A stretch of 64,000 nucleotides of DNA from Bretschneidera sinensis. Taxonomy: Eukaryota; Streptophyta; Magnoliopsida; Brassicales; Akaniaceae. Shown here piece after piece: positions 1 through 10,008 of this stretch. A model generated the notes under the pieces. That model worked only from the letters and a program-made list of their open reading frames with translations, searched no databases and was not told the origin of the DNA. A program made the translations under genes and the position numbers. The DNA is taken from assembly GCA_023935145.1 (NCBI GenBank), contig CM043697.1, forward strand, positions 53,212,501-53,276,500. Direction: 5' to 3'. Every line of letters begins with the position of its first letter. The first letter of the stretch is position 1.

Positions 1-1229
1 TACTCCACATTATCGTCACAAGCGTCCTCAAGCGGTGGTATTTGGTCATCATCGCTCTTGCTGTCGATTTCCACCACTCCATCAACACGTGTGATCATGG
101 CCCTCTTATTTGGGCATTGGGAAGCTATGTGACCTACTCCCAAACAAGGAAAACACTTAATATCACGATTACGAGCTTGAGATTCAGTTTTACCGTTGTG
201 GACACTGGGAACTTCATCTCTCTTTTTTGGTGGTTCGGTGTTGGACTTTAAAACAGCACCTTCGTCTTTCCTCCAATTCGACCTCCATGAGGTAGAGGAA
301 CCCGAATGTTGGAAGGACCGAGCTCCTTTCCTTTTCAGTTGTCGTTCCACCTTTATTGCCATGTGTAGCATGTCTTCCAACTCCACGTAGTGTTGCAACT
401 CCACCACGTTGGCAATGTCTCGGTTCAGCCCATTCAAAAACCTTGCCATGGTAGCTTCTCTATCCTCCTCTACATTAGCCCGAATCATGGCGATCTCCAT
501 CTCTTTGTAGTAGTCATCTACGCTCCTATAGCCTTGAAGAAGACCTTGTAATTTCTGATACAAGTCCCTATAGTAGTGACTAGGGACAAACCGCCTCCTC
601 ATGATGGCCTTCATTTCATCCCACGTCTCAATAGGCCTCTCATGGGTTTTCCTTCTGTTCAGCACAAGTTGATCTCACCATATAATAGCATAGTCAGTAA
701 ACTCAATGGCAGCGAGTTTTACCTTTTTCTCCTCGGAGTAGTTGTGGCACTCAAAAATCAACTCAACCTTCTTCTCCCAATCCAAGTATGCTTCAGGATC
801 GTTTTTCCCTTGGAACGACGGCATCTTTATTTTAATGTTTCCTAGGTTTCCATCAGTCCCATCTTGCCATCTCAGATCTCTTTGGAAACCTCCACCATAC
901 CTTTCTCGTCTTGGCACGAACCTGCCCTCACCGTTCAAAGAAGCGTGATCCTCTTCATCTTTAAACTCATCCTCATGTTCACCATCAACATCATCCACGG
1001 GCGCAGGCCGTTCTTGCCTTCTAGCATTTGGGACTCCTTGGGGACGCCCCTCGCGCCAAGTAGCAATAACAGCATCTTGCCTATCCATCCGATCCCGAAT
1101 CTCATTGAACATCACGTTCATGCGTTCAAATTGTTGTTGCATAGCCTGTAACACGAAGGACGACTCCTCCATTCTTTCTTTGAAACTATAAAGAAATGTT
1201 AGAAATAATTCCTCACCACACTGCCTCAC
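1..1229 (-). pseudogene. Gag of gypsy element A, one nonsense codon, truncated by window edge
   Basis: Capsid/nucleocapsid polyprotein of a plant Ty3/gypsy element. The N-terminal third is a charged, coiled-coil-like region. It is followed by the retrotransposon gag domain with MPSFQGKNDPEAYLDWEKK, then the conserved EYYK-like DDYYKEMEIAM motif. A CCHC zinc knuckle (CFPCLGVGHIASQC) lies near 110-155. The reading frame is continuous except for one TGA near 672, where relatives in this window have the second Trp of a WWDQLVLNRR motif (TGG to TGA). Two starts are possible, the Met at 1229 or the one at 1172; the latter matches the start of the family's conserved coiled coil better. The gene would be functional apart from that codon, but protease and pol are out of view. 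Confidence 0.88.
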
Positions 1230-1667
1230 GTGTTTACACTCAAATTATGTCACTCACACTCGTGTTTCACTTTTAAATTGGCTTTTTTTTATATTATTCT
1301 CACACTCTCTTGCCTTTTTCCACTCGTAGCTTCCCCTTTTCAGTTCTTTATTAAACTAATAAACTGGATCAAGAAATTCAACTTGTAGTATTTAAACTAA
1401 TACCGACGGTAAGAAAATATTATAAAAACAACAAATCAAAGGAAAATTTATATTGCCCTTTTTTTTTCTTTTCCACGTTTTTTTTTTCACACTTTTTTTT
1501 TCATGTTTTTTTTTTCACATTTTTTTTTTCACGTTTTTTTTTTCCTCACTGGCTGCACAAATAAAAAAAATAAGAACAAGTAAAAAAAAATGAGCAGAAA
1601 CGGAACAAGATAAGATAATAACAAGAAATGAAAGATAAAAGGATAGTAAATCTGTTTTTTTAGAAGC
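1230..1667 (-). other. Untranslated leader of gypsy A with oligo-A tract array
   Basis: Non-coding leader between the primer site and gag. Positions 1459-1543 carry repeated runs of 8 to 10 T on the plus strand separated by CACG, CATG or CACAT, so the transcript would carry a ladder of oligo-A runs. A weaker version occurs in the leader of gypsy C near 36320-36405. No other feature is visible. Confidence 0.7.
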
Positions 1668-1681
1668 GGGCTCTGATACCA
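1668..1681 (-). other. Primer-binding site of element A (initiator tRNA-Met)
   Basis: Reading the minus strand, TGGTATCAGAGCCC follows the LTR end after two spacer bases. TGGTATCAGAGC is the standard plant tRNA-iMet complementary primer site. Confidence 0.92.
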
Positions 1682-1683
1682 AA

Positions 1684-2634
1684 TGATGCGAACCTCATCG
1701 ACATGCTTTGAGACCCGACAAACAATATTGGAATACTTACCCAGAAATCGTCTAGAAAACAGATTTTATGTGACACCGCGACCCGTTGCTTGTATGGAAG
1801 TAAGAACCTTGGTATAATGAAGACGCCACAATCAATTGTGGAAGGATTGATTGATAAGTCGGAACTGAACGCCACTTGGAAGAACCCTTGATAAGTTCAA
1901 AAGTTCTTTGAAGAACCAATAGAGGAAGCAAACCTCAAGTATTTTCTGAATTCTATTATGCTTTCAACTTACAACACACAAGTATTTATAGAGCTTAGAA
2001 CAACCCTCTAAGCTTAGGACAAGCAAGAAAACAGCATAAAACATGTAAGGAGACAATCCATAAAACATGAAAGGAAACAATCCCTAAAACTTGCAAGGAA
2101 TCAAGGAATTGGCCAAAAGTAAAAAGAGGAACACAATTTCGGGTTTTCAGGGGCACCCAATAACCAGAATTCAAACGGTCATATCTTCTTGTACACATCT
2201 CCGAATGGGCTGAAACTTATTTGGTTGGAAAGATGACGATTTGATCTTCAATTTGGACTTAAGAAAGTCTTAAAAAGGATGTCGTTTGGGCCTGTTATGA
2301 TGAGCCTAAATCCAGTAGGCTGTTGCATCCGAATCTTCTTTCACTTTGGGCTTGGACCTTGCACCTTAATTAGTTGACAAGAGACTAGGTGATTATTATT
2401 GGGTAGGCCCTTGTTATATTGGACATACCCATGTCACTATCAATAGCTTGGATTAAACTTATTATGCTTTCATCTCCTGTTGGGCCAAGCTTGGAATGCC
2501 TCATTTTAGATTCAGCCCAAATCTCTTGAATCAACCCATTAAGGGCTTTTTTGACTTTCTTGGATCTTGATCTAGTAATTGGCCCAACTGGAATATGCAA
2601 TGGATCCTTTAATAGTGTTTGTTGATTCTCATCA
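1684..2634 (-). repeat. 5' LTR of gypsy element A
   Basis: About 951 bp, bounded by TG and CA (plus strand tgatgcgaacc to ctcatca), directly next to the primer site. It shares the block near 1790-1880 (cttggtataatgaagacgcc and neighbours) with the LTRs of gypsy C, E and G, but is otherwise diverged, so A belongs to a sister subfamily. The upstream third encodes a GPITRSRSKK stretch, the tail of the pol frame that runs into the LTR in this group. Confidence 0.9.
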
Positions 2635-5600
2635 ATGTTGTATTACAAGGAAGACAAAGACAAGAAATGGTGTGATGTATGTGGACATCTTCAGATTAAA
2701 CCCAGGCAGAATGGTAATAAGAAGCTAAAAGACATACCACACAAGATGTTGCGTTACCTTTAGTTGACACCTAGACTTCAAAGGCTTTATTTGTCAAAAA
2801 ACACTGTCGGACACATGAAATGGCACTAGGAGAGCAAACTTAGTAAGCCAGACATGGTCCTCCACGTAAAGCGTGGAGACATTTTTGATAATACTCACCC
2901 TGAGTTTGCTAATGAACCACGTAATATTAGGTTGAGACTTTCAACTGACAGTTTTACTCTGTTTGGCCATTCGTTTCCCTGTATTCTTGTTGGCCAGTAT
3001 TTGTCACTCTTTATAATTTACCTCATTGTATGTGCATGAAAGAGCATAATTTGATCTTATCATTGGCAATTCTTGACCTAAACATCCCTGGTAAGAATCT
3101 GGATGCCTATCTATGTCCATTAATAGACGAGTTGAAGATGTTGTGGACGGATAGAGTTCCTATTTATGGTGCAGCTAAGAAACAAAATTCTAATATGAAA
3201 GTTGCACTTCTATGGACGATGAGTGACTTCCTGCATATGGTATGCTTTCTGGGTGGAGTACTCACAATTTACTAGCTTGTTCTTACTGCATGAAGCATAC
3301 AAAATCGTTCCGACTGCCACATGGTCATAAAAATTCTAGGTTCGACTGTCACCGTTAGTTCTTAGCAGAAGATCATGCTTTTATAAGTCAAAAGCAGGGT
3401 TTCATAAGAATAAATCTAAGAGTGGCCCACCACCACCACGGTTTTCGGGGGTAGATGTGAAAGCCAGAGTGATGTCTTTCGAACATATCACATTCGGTTC
3501 TAATGGTACAAAACAACAAATACTTGGATATGGGAAAGATCATAATTAGATAAAGAGTAGTATATTCTGGCAGCTACCGTACTGGTGAACTAATCTTCTT
3601 CGCCATAATCTGGACGTTATGCATATTGAGAAAAATGCATTTGACAACGTTTTCAATATTGTGATGGATGTCAAGAGTAAAACCAAAGACAATGCTAACG
3701 CTCATTTAGAATGAAAAAGTTTTGTAAGCGTCCTCAATTGGAGTTAGTTGAAGTCAATGATAAACCTAAATATAAACCCAAAGCAATGTACACATTAAAC
3801 TAGTCCCAGATAAAGGCGGTTTGAAGTTCAAATTTGAAGTTCCCAAATAAACAAGAATGAGTTTCAAATTTGAACTTCCCAGATGGGTATGCCTCAAATT
3901 TAGCACGATGTGTTAAACTGAATGAGTGCAAGTTCTACGAGATGAAGAGTCATGATTGTCACGTGTTCGTGGAAAGATTAATTCCCATGGTGTTTCATGA
4001 CTTTTTACCTGACCTTGTGTAGGATGCGTTGACAAACCTAAGTAACTTCTTCAGGGACATATGCGTAACTGAATTGTGTGTTGAGCATGTGGAGTTGCTT
4101 GAGAAAAATATTTTCGTCATTTTATGCAAGCTTAAGAAGATTTTCCCTCCAAAATTCTTCGATTCAATGGAGCATTTAAGGATTCACTTAGCTTACAAAG
4201 CTAAAGTTGGTGGCCTAGTGCAATATCGATGGATGTATCTGTTTGAGAGGTAATATCGATAATTTTTCCAATTGTTAGAGTCTTCTCTTTTCATATAATT
4301 GAATTAAATTTCAATACATTTGTATATATATTCAAAATCGATGTATGCACAACCTAAAGAAAAATGTTCGAAATAAAGCGCGCGTTGAAGGTTCTATGGT
4401 TGAGGCGTACATCATACAAGAAATCTCAAATTTTTGTGCTGAATATTTTCAACCAAATGTTCAGACAAAAATGACTCAAGTTGGTCGAAATGACGACAGG
4501 GGGAATGTTGATCAAGGAGAGTGCTTATCTATTTTCAGTTATCCAGGTCGTTCTTTTGGTCATGAGACTATTAGAGTCTTGGATGACAAAGAGCTGAAGG
4601 CCACACAGATCTATGTTCTCCTTAATTGCGTTGAAGTTATACCATATGTGGAGCGAGTGTTATTGTCATTTTTAAATCTAGTGTATTCTCTCACCACATT
4701 TGCATATCTTAGATAATAATTAATTCTTCATCACCATTATTGTAGACAATATGACAAGTCATTGAGGAGTGTGCACTAAGGCATAACTAACGAACAAATT
4801 GAGAAGCTTCGTGAGAAGAACTTCGAAAAATGGCTTCGGGATCTTATAAGCCATTTTACATGATGTATTATAAATATTGTTAGTATATATTTATTATATA
4901 ATAAGTATCATTGAATTATATATTTTAATCATAGGTCACTAAGGATAAAATAATTGACAAGCAAATATGAGGGATAGGCATTGGCCTGATGAATCGTGTG
5001 AAGTGTTATCCTGGATATTATGTCAATGGATTCAAGTTTCACACCAAGGAGTATGGACAACATAAGAAAACAATGAACAGTGGTGTACTTGTGAAATGTA
5101 GTTGTTACGATGAATATGAACATGACTTCTAAAGGATGTTGACAGAAGTTATAGAGCTCCAATATATGGAGATTAATAACATTGTTGCATTGTTCAAATA
5201 TGATTGGTTTGATTATGAGAATGGAATTCAAATAGATCTACATGGTCTCATAGATATTAAATATAAATATAGGCTTAACTCAAACAAACCATTCGTGTTG
5301 GCTACATAAGTAATACAAGTATACTATTACACTTACCCTTCCAATAAGAAAGGAAGAAATGATTGATGGACAATGTATAAATTGAAGGCTAGGGAAATGC
5401 CGATTTTCCTTTGTATCAAGATCCAGATGATGATATAATGCCTATTGTTGTGGATTACTTCCAAGAGGATGAACCATCCGTTCCATGTAGAGTTTTAGAT
5501 GATGATATAGATATATCGGGTATCATTCATGATATTGACCCTGTATTGGATAAATCCATCCGATATACGTGCTCCCACAAATGAAAAGGAAAATGAGGAA

Positions 5601-6170
5601 GAAGAAGATGAGGAGGAGGAAGAAGAAGAAGAAGAAGAATAAGAAGAAAAAGAAAAAAAAAGAAGAAGAAGAGGAAGAGAAAGAAGAGGAAAGAGAAGAA
5701 GAAAATGAGGAGGAGGAAAAAGAAGAAAAAGAGGAAGAATAAGAAGAATAAGAAGAAGAAGAAGAACAAGAAGAAGAACAAGAGGAAGAAGATGAAGAAT
5801 AAAAAGAAGAATAGGAAGAAAAAGATGGAGAAGAACAAAAGAAGAAGAAGAAGAAGAAGAAGAAGAGGAATAGGAAGAAAGAGGAAAAAGAGGAAAAGGA
5901 AGAAAAATGAAAAGGAAGAAAAACAAGAAAAAGAATAAGAGGAAGAAGAAGAAGAGAAAGAAGATGATGATAAAGAAAAAGAAGAAAAAGAAGAAGAAGA
6001 AGAAGAAGAAGAAGAAGAATAGGAAGAAAGAGGAAAAAAAGGAAGAGGAAAAAAACGGAAGAGGAAGAAGAAGAAGAAGAAAGGGCAGATGATGATGATG
6101 ATGAGGACGAGGACGATGATAATGATGATGATGATAACTTTAGTACTAACATGGATGTCGATTAGTTAAT
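2635..6170 (+). pseudogene. TNP2-like CACTA transposase remnant with DUF4218/DUF4216 regions
   Basis: Decayed transposase of the plant CACTA superfamily. Recognisable blocks in order: RLQRLYLSKNTVGHMKWH (2775-2826); THPEFANEPRNIRL (2899-2940); the LIDELKMLW and ALLWTMSDF blocks (3120-3235); LDVMHIEKNAFDNVF (3611-3655), a hallmark of TNP2; the DUF4218 block (3980-4250) ending in YKAKVGGLVQYRWMY; a segment with IFSYPGRSFG (4345-4715); and a DUF4216-like block with YYVNGFKFHTKEYG (5000-5270). Stops and frameshifts separate them and introns may lie near 4254-4340 and 4715-4745. The C-terminal tail is the acidic GAA-repeat region. The N-terminus is removed by gypsy A. Confidence 0.85.
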
Positions 6171-6185
6171 GGTAAGATATATTTT
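5586..6185 (+). repeat. GAA-rich acidic tail tract 1 of the TNP2-like gene
   Basis: About 500 bases of almost pure purine on the plus strand, mostly GAA/GAG/AAA triplets, followed by a GATGATGAT run and a short unique end (aactttagtactaacatgg, near 6135). In the transposase frame it would encode poly-Glu/Asp, but taa triplets interrupt it. The long Lys/Arg and Ser/Leu open frames here on either strand are products of the repeat, not genes. Confidence 0.85.
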
Positions 6186-6209
6186 TTCATGGAAGAAGAA
6201 GAAGAAGAG

Positions 6210-7381
6210 TGTAGATCGAGGTTTCAACCCAAGATGGGGGGGTGAATTGGGTTTTTAAAACTTTTTGCGGAATTAATACAAGTTTATAAAAACGAATAAG
6301 CAGCAAACAAATAATACAAGTAATGTGCTGTAAATAAAGAGTTTAAGGAAAGAGGATGCAAACATAGTTTATAGTGGTTCGGCAATATCGGATTCGTTCC
6401 GACCCTATGTCCACTCTCTTCAAGGAACTCCTTGAAGTAATCCACTAAGAAATCTTAGTCGCACAACTTAGCCGGGTGTTGCATAAACCGTAAACAAGCA
6501 ACTTACAGGTGTTGCTTAAACCAAACAATCCTCTTCCTTTCGGAAGTTTCCCCTTCCTCTCGGAAGTATTTCCTTTACAAAAGATGTTGTAAAGTAAAAG
6601 GTAGAGAGACAACAAATGAAAGCTTATTACAGCATAAATGTCTCTCTTTCAAAGTAAATCTTGAAGAAATGGCTCAACAAGATTATTTCAAGGCTTTTTG
6701 TGTTTCAAGAGTATAAAAACTTGATTGTGTGAGATCAACTCTTTTTGAATGTATGCAGCTTATTATTGAATGCTTAAATGAATGAGTTTATATAGCAATC
6801 AATTAATATAGCCGTTAGCACTTTAATTTGAAAAAGATTTGCTTTAAAACATTCAGATTTGGAGTCCAACGGTCATATTTTTGAACTACCAGGCGACTGG
6901 GTCGTGATACCAGTCGACTGGGTTCACTTGGAAAAAATCACATTTTCAGACCTTCTAGGTATCCAGTCGACTGGTATATTTCATCCAGTCGACTGGGTTG
7001 ATTCATCCAGTCGACTAGGGACCTTCTGTCCTATATACTAGTCGACTGGTATATGTACCCAGTCGACTGAGTTGTCTTCCAACCCAGTTTTTCTTCTGTT
7101 TTTCATTAAAAACATTTGTTTTAAAATCAACAGTTTTAGAAAACCTTTTGTGTTCGAGCCATTGAACAAGCTAATACAATGTATAAGTGAGACTTACATT
7201 GGTTCTAAACCTTAAGACCTATACTAGATCTTCAGTCTTCACTTGATACTTGATTTGGTTCGAGTTCTTGCACTTTGTTCCTTGGTTGAATGCGTTTGAT
7301 CCTTAATACAACTTAGCTTAAACTTATTAGTAAAATAACAGTTGTGTTTTGCCATCATTAAAATACGAGCGAGGGTCAACA
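6210..7381 (-). repeat. 3' LTR of copia B
   Basis: 1172 bp; on the minus strand it starts TGTTGACCCTCG and ends TCTACA. It pairs with 15243-16496, from which it differs by scattered substitutions and by lacking a segment with extra palindrome copies. A TATATAAA box on the minus strand lies at 6787-6794. The U3 part (about 6890-7075) carries CCAGTCGACTGG palindromes, three perfect and the rest mutated. Confidence 0.92.
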
Positions 7382-8054
7382 ATCTCCCCATTTTTGATGA
7401 TGACAAAACTAATAATGTGAAAACAGTTTTAAAAGCTAAGTGTTAGGATTTTACAAAAATTTGGACAGAGTCTCCTCTGTTTTTCGAGTAAAACCACCCT
7501 GTAAACAAGCAAACACAGTTTATATTTCTTTCAACCAATCCAGAATCAAACTCAACCCTCAATAAACATTTTTATAAGGCTATGGAGCAATGCTCATCCT
7601 AAATCTATGCATTGGTTGTGTTCACTTAGATTTTCTCGTTTTTCTCATTTTTCTCCTTCGTTTTGACAACAGTAACCAAAGGGGGCATAAAACAAAAAAT
7701 AAGCTAATTAGCCAATACAATCATCTAGAGTATAAGAAAAAAAAGTTGCACGCAAAAATATGGCTTCATTTGGAGATTGGAAGCCTTCCCGGGAAGAACC
7801 GGAAGTTTTCATACACGTATAAGCATTTTAGAGCATTTTAGTGACTAAACAGAGTTTTAAAACAGTGCTAACATATCACAAATAGCGTAAATAGATGCAA
7901 GAAATATGGCTAATAGAAATACAGCATCATATATAAAAAGTCAATACATAAACGGGCTTCATAGAGCCATAACTAAGACAAAATAATACAAGATATGTCC
8001 GTGCTATGTGATAAGAGCTGGAAAAAACACTAAGTACATAAGAAAGACATAGAC
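7382..8054 (-). other. 3' untranslated region and polypurine tract of copia B
   Basis: On the minus strand AAAAATGGGGAGATT lies immediately before the 3' LTR (7382-7400), a good polypurine tract for plus-strand priming. The remaining 650 bases up to the third ORF have no coding signal that I can support. Confidence 0.75.
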
Positions 8055-9305
8055 TCATGGTGTGGGAGAGTCCGAGCCATCACGAAGAAGTTCCCTAATC
8101 TCAGCTAAGGAACCCTCGGTGTGCTCTCGATGTAACTCGAAGTCGTCCCGTAGGTTATCGATGGAGGAGCTCAGTCTCTGGTACTCAGACTGCATGGATT
8201 GGAAACTAGACTCCATCGTCATCTGAAGGCTCGTGATAGCCTGAAGTATGTCTCCATATCCAGTCAGACCAGTACTCGAGGCACCAATGGGAGGTGCTCG
8301 GGTATCCGTCTCCATCTCAGCAGTAGCATCCTCATCACTGTCGCTCGCATCCTTTCGGATCCTCAAGCGCTTTTCGGCTTTCAGATAGAGGAACCCATCA
8401 CGAACAGTACATCCCATCTTCTTCAGTGATGAGATGTTGATGATGTCCGTAAATTCGATATCCTGAGCCTCGGAGGCAAGCAAAGGTACCCGAAAATGCT
8501 AGAGGATGAGCGTAATGAGCATCCCATAAGGAAGACACCCGGAGTCGTTTGCTTCGCCATTTATCATGTTGGCGAGCAGCAGAGGATATATATTGAAGTG
8601 GTGCCCAGATTTAAGGCACCAAATCAATATCGTATCTATTTTAGATAGATACCCTCGACTCCCGAGTCTCGGGTGGATGGTCCAACTGAAAATCAGCTGA
8701 AACATCTTTGAGTCGAGGGGCATGTCACTACATGTGTGAAATGTAGTGGGTCTGTACACATAGTTAGGGTCTCCCCTGACTATCTGACAGGCCTCCTCAA
8801 CCTCAAAGTTGTCTGGCCATCCATCCAGACTCCATTGAATCCTCCTTACAAGAATTCTCAGAAGGCTCATCAAGAGGTCAGTGTTGACCTCAAACTCCAC
8901 ACCGCTGACTCTGGTTCTGAATCTCAGAGCCAGAGGACTGGGTTTCACCAAGTTCGCGTAGAACTGGTGAATCAATCGCGGGTAATATTTCTCATGAATT
9001 TTGACCAGTTGGGTCAGATTTATTGCCTCAAAGGCTGGCAGAATATCAAAATTTCCATGGCGAATAGAGTCGAAATCAACGACTCTACCCGTCATGATTT
9101 TCTTGTGACGGATTATCGAGTTATACCTTGTATGTGCCGCTGGACTGTAAAACAGAGTCTCCTCCAACTCTGTTATGGGCTCCTTGCTAGATGAGCCTGC
9201 TGCTCCCTTTCCTTTCGACTCCGATGCAGAAGATTTTGAAGACCTTGGCTTTTTAGGCGCATTAGGTCCACTTGTTGTGAGTTTTATACGGATCTTATCG
9301 CTCAT
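8055..9305 (-). pseudogene. Third ORF of copia B, envelope-like / putative plant transposon protein, one TAG
   Basis: An open frame of about 416 codons downstream of pol, interrupted by a single in-frame TAG at 8499-8501. Residues 1-45 are Ser/Lys-rich and basic. The middle (about 90-270) resembles the 'putative plant transposon protein' domain found in many plant repeat-encoded proteins: an IHEKYYPRLIHQFYANL block followed by VSGVEFEVNTDLLMSLL. The C-terminal 90 residues are polar and coiled-coil-like (LQMTMESSFQSMQSEYQRL, then a Glu-rich helix). Sireviruses often carry a third ORF here called envelope-like. I see no clear signal peptide or transmembrane anchor, so the envelope role is doubtful. 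It starts about 700 bases after the pol stop, so readthrough from pol alone would not reach it; splicing or a separate transcript would be needed. Confidence 0.7.
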
Positions 9306-9529
9306 TTTGAAGAAAAATGAATTTTTGAGGAAAAAAAGATTTTGGTGAAAATGAGAGATTTTAACCGTAGAAAGTCAAAAATCTTTGTAGATGAGTAGAT
9401 CGGTGTTTTAAGATGAAGTTTGGATGGTTTTTGGATCAAAATGGTGAATTTTTCTAGATAGAGAAAATTTGGGAGCTTGAAAATGGCGTAAAATTTCAGA
9501 AAAATGAACAGTCCTTTTTATAATATCGC

Positions 9530-9870
9530 GATACCAGTCGACTGGGTCGAGTTACCAGTCGATTGGGTCCCTTTGAAAAGATGAACAGTTTTAATACCAG
9601 TCGACTGGGTAAACGTACCAGTCGACTGGATAAACTGGCAGTCAGTTACCAGTCGACTGGGCTACCTTTACCAGTCGACTGGAGGACAAATGTTTTTCAA
9701 AAATTGGCTCCAAACAGGGATTTGATCTAATAGACGACTGGAGAAGATTTACCAGTCGTCTAGAATATTTGGCAGAGAGTTACCAGTCGACTGGGTCAAA
9801 ATTACCAGTCAACTTGAAGATCTGGCAGAGACTTACCAGTCGACTGGGCACATGTACCAGTCGACTAGAC
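9530..9870. repeat. Internal array of CCAGTCGACTGG palindromes
   Basis: About twelve copies of a 12-bp perfect palindrome or close variants between the third ORF and pol of copia B. Seven are perfect CCAGTCGACTGG; the others differ by one to three bases. Spacing is irregular (about 15-60 bases). Copies often sit in pairs and are usually preceded by TA. The same motif fills the U3 part of this element's LTRs and occurs in solo LTRs J and K. Confidence 0.9.
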
Positions 9871-10008
9871 CCTTAGTAAAATTTCCAGTTTTGAATTTTT
9901 AGCACGAATTTGTTTATCTATGACATTTTTGAGTGAGGGAAATAATTAAACAAGGATTAATACTCTTTCACTCAATGTCAAACATGCAAATGATGAAATG
10001 AGATGCAA

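Larger units (their letters stand above)
1..2634 (-). mobile_element. Gypsy element A, 5' part only (gag, leader, 5' LTR)
   Basis: This is the 5' end of a Ty3/gypsy LTR retrotransposon read on the minus strand; the rest lies left of the window. In minus-strand order it has a 5' LTR (2634-1684), a primer-binding site for initiator tRNA-Met (1681-1668), an A-rich leader and a gag gene running off position 1. The right end falls inside a CACTA TNP2-like coding region, so A is younger than the CACTA. The target duplication cannot be tested because the other end is missing; the flanking five bases on this side are atgtt. Confidence 0.9.

Noticed and set aside
5495..6152. Long open frames on both strands (Ser/Leu/Phe-rich and Lys/Arg-rich) in the GAA tract
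   Set aside because: They result from the trinucleotide repeat, which lacks stops in some frames. They have no domains and overlap the CACTA tail.
9530..9870. CRISPR-like array
   Set aside because: The repeats are 12-bp palindromes with irregular 5-50 base spacing in a plant retrotransposon, and there are no cas genes.
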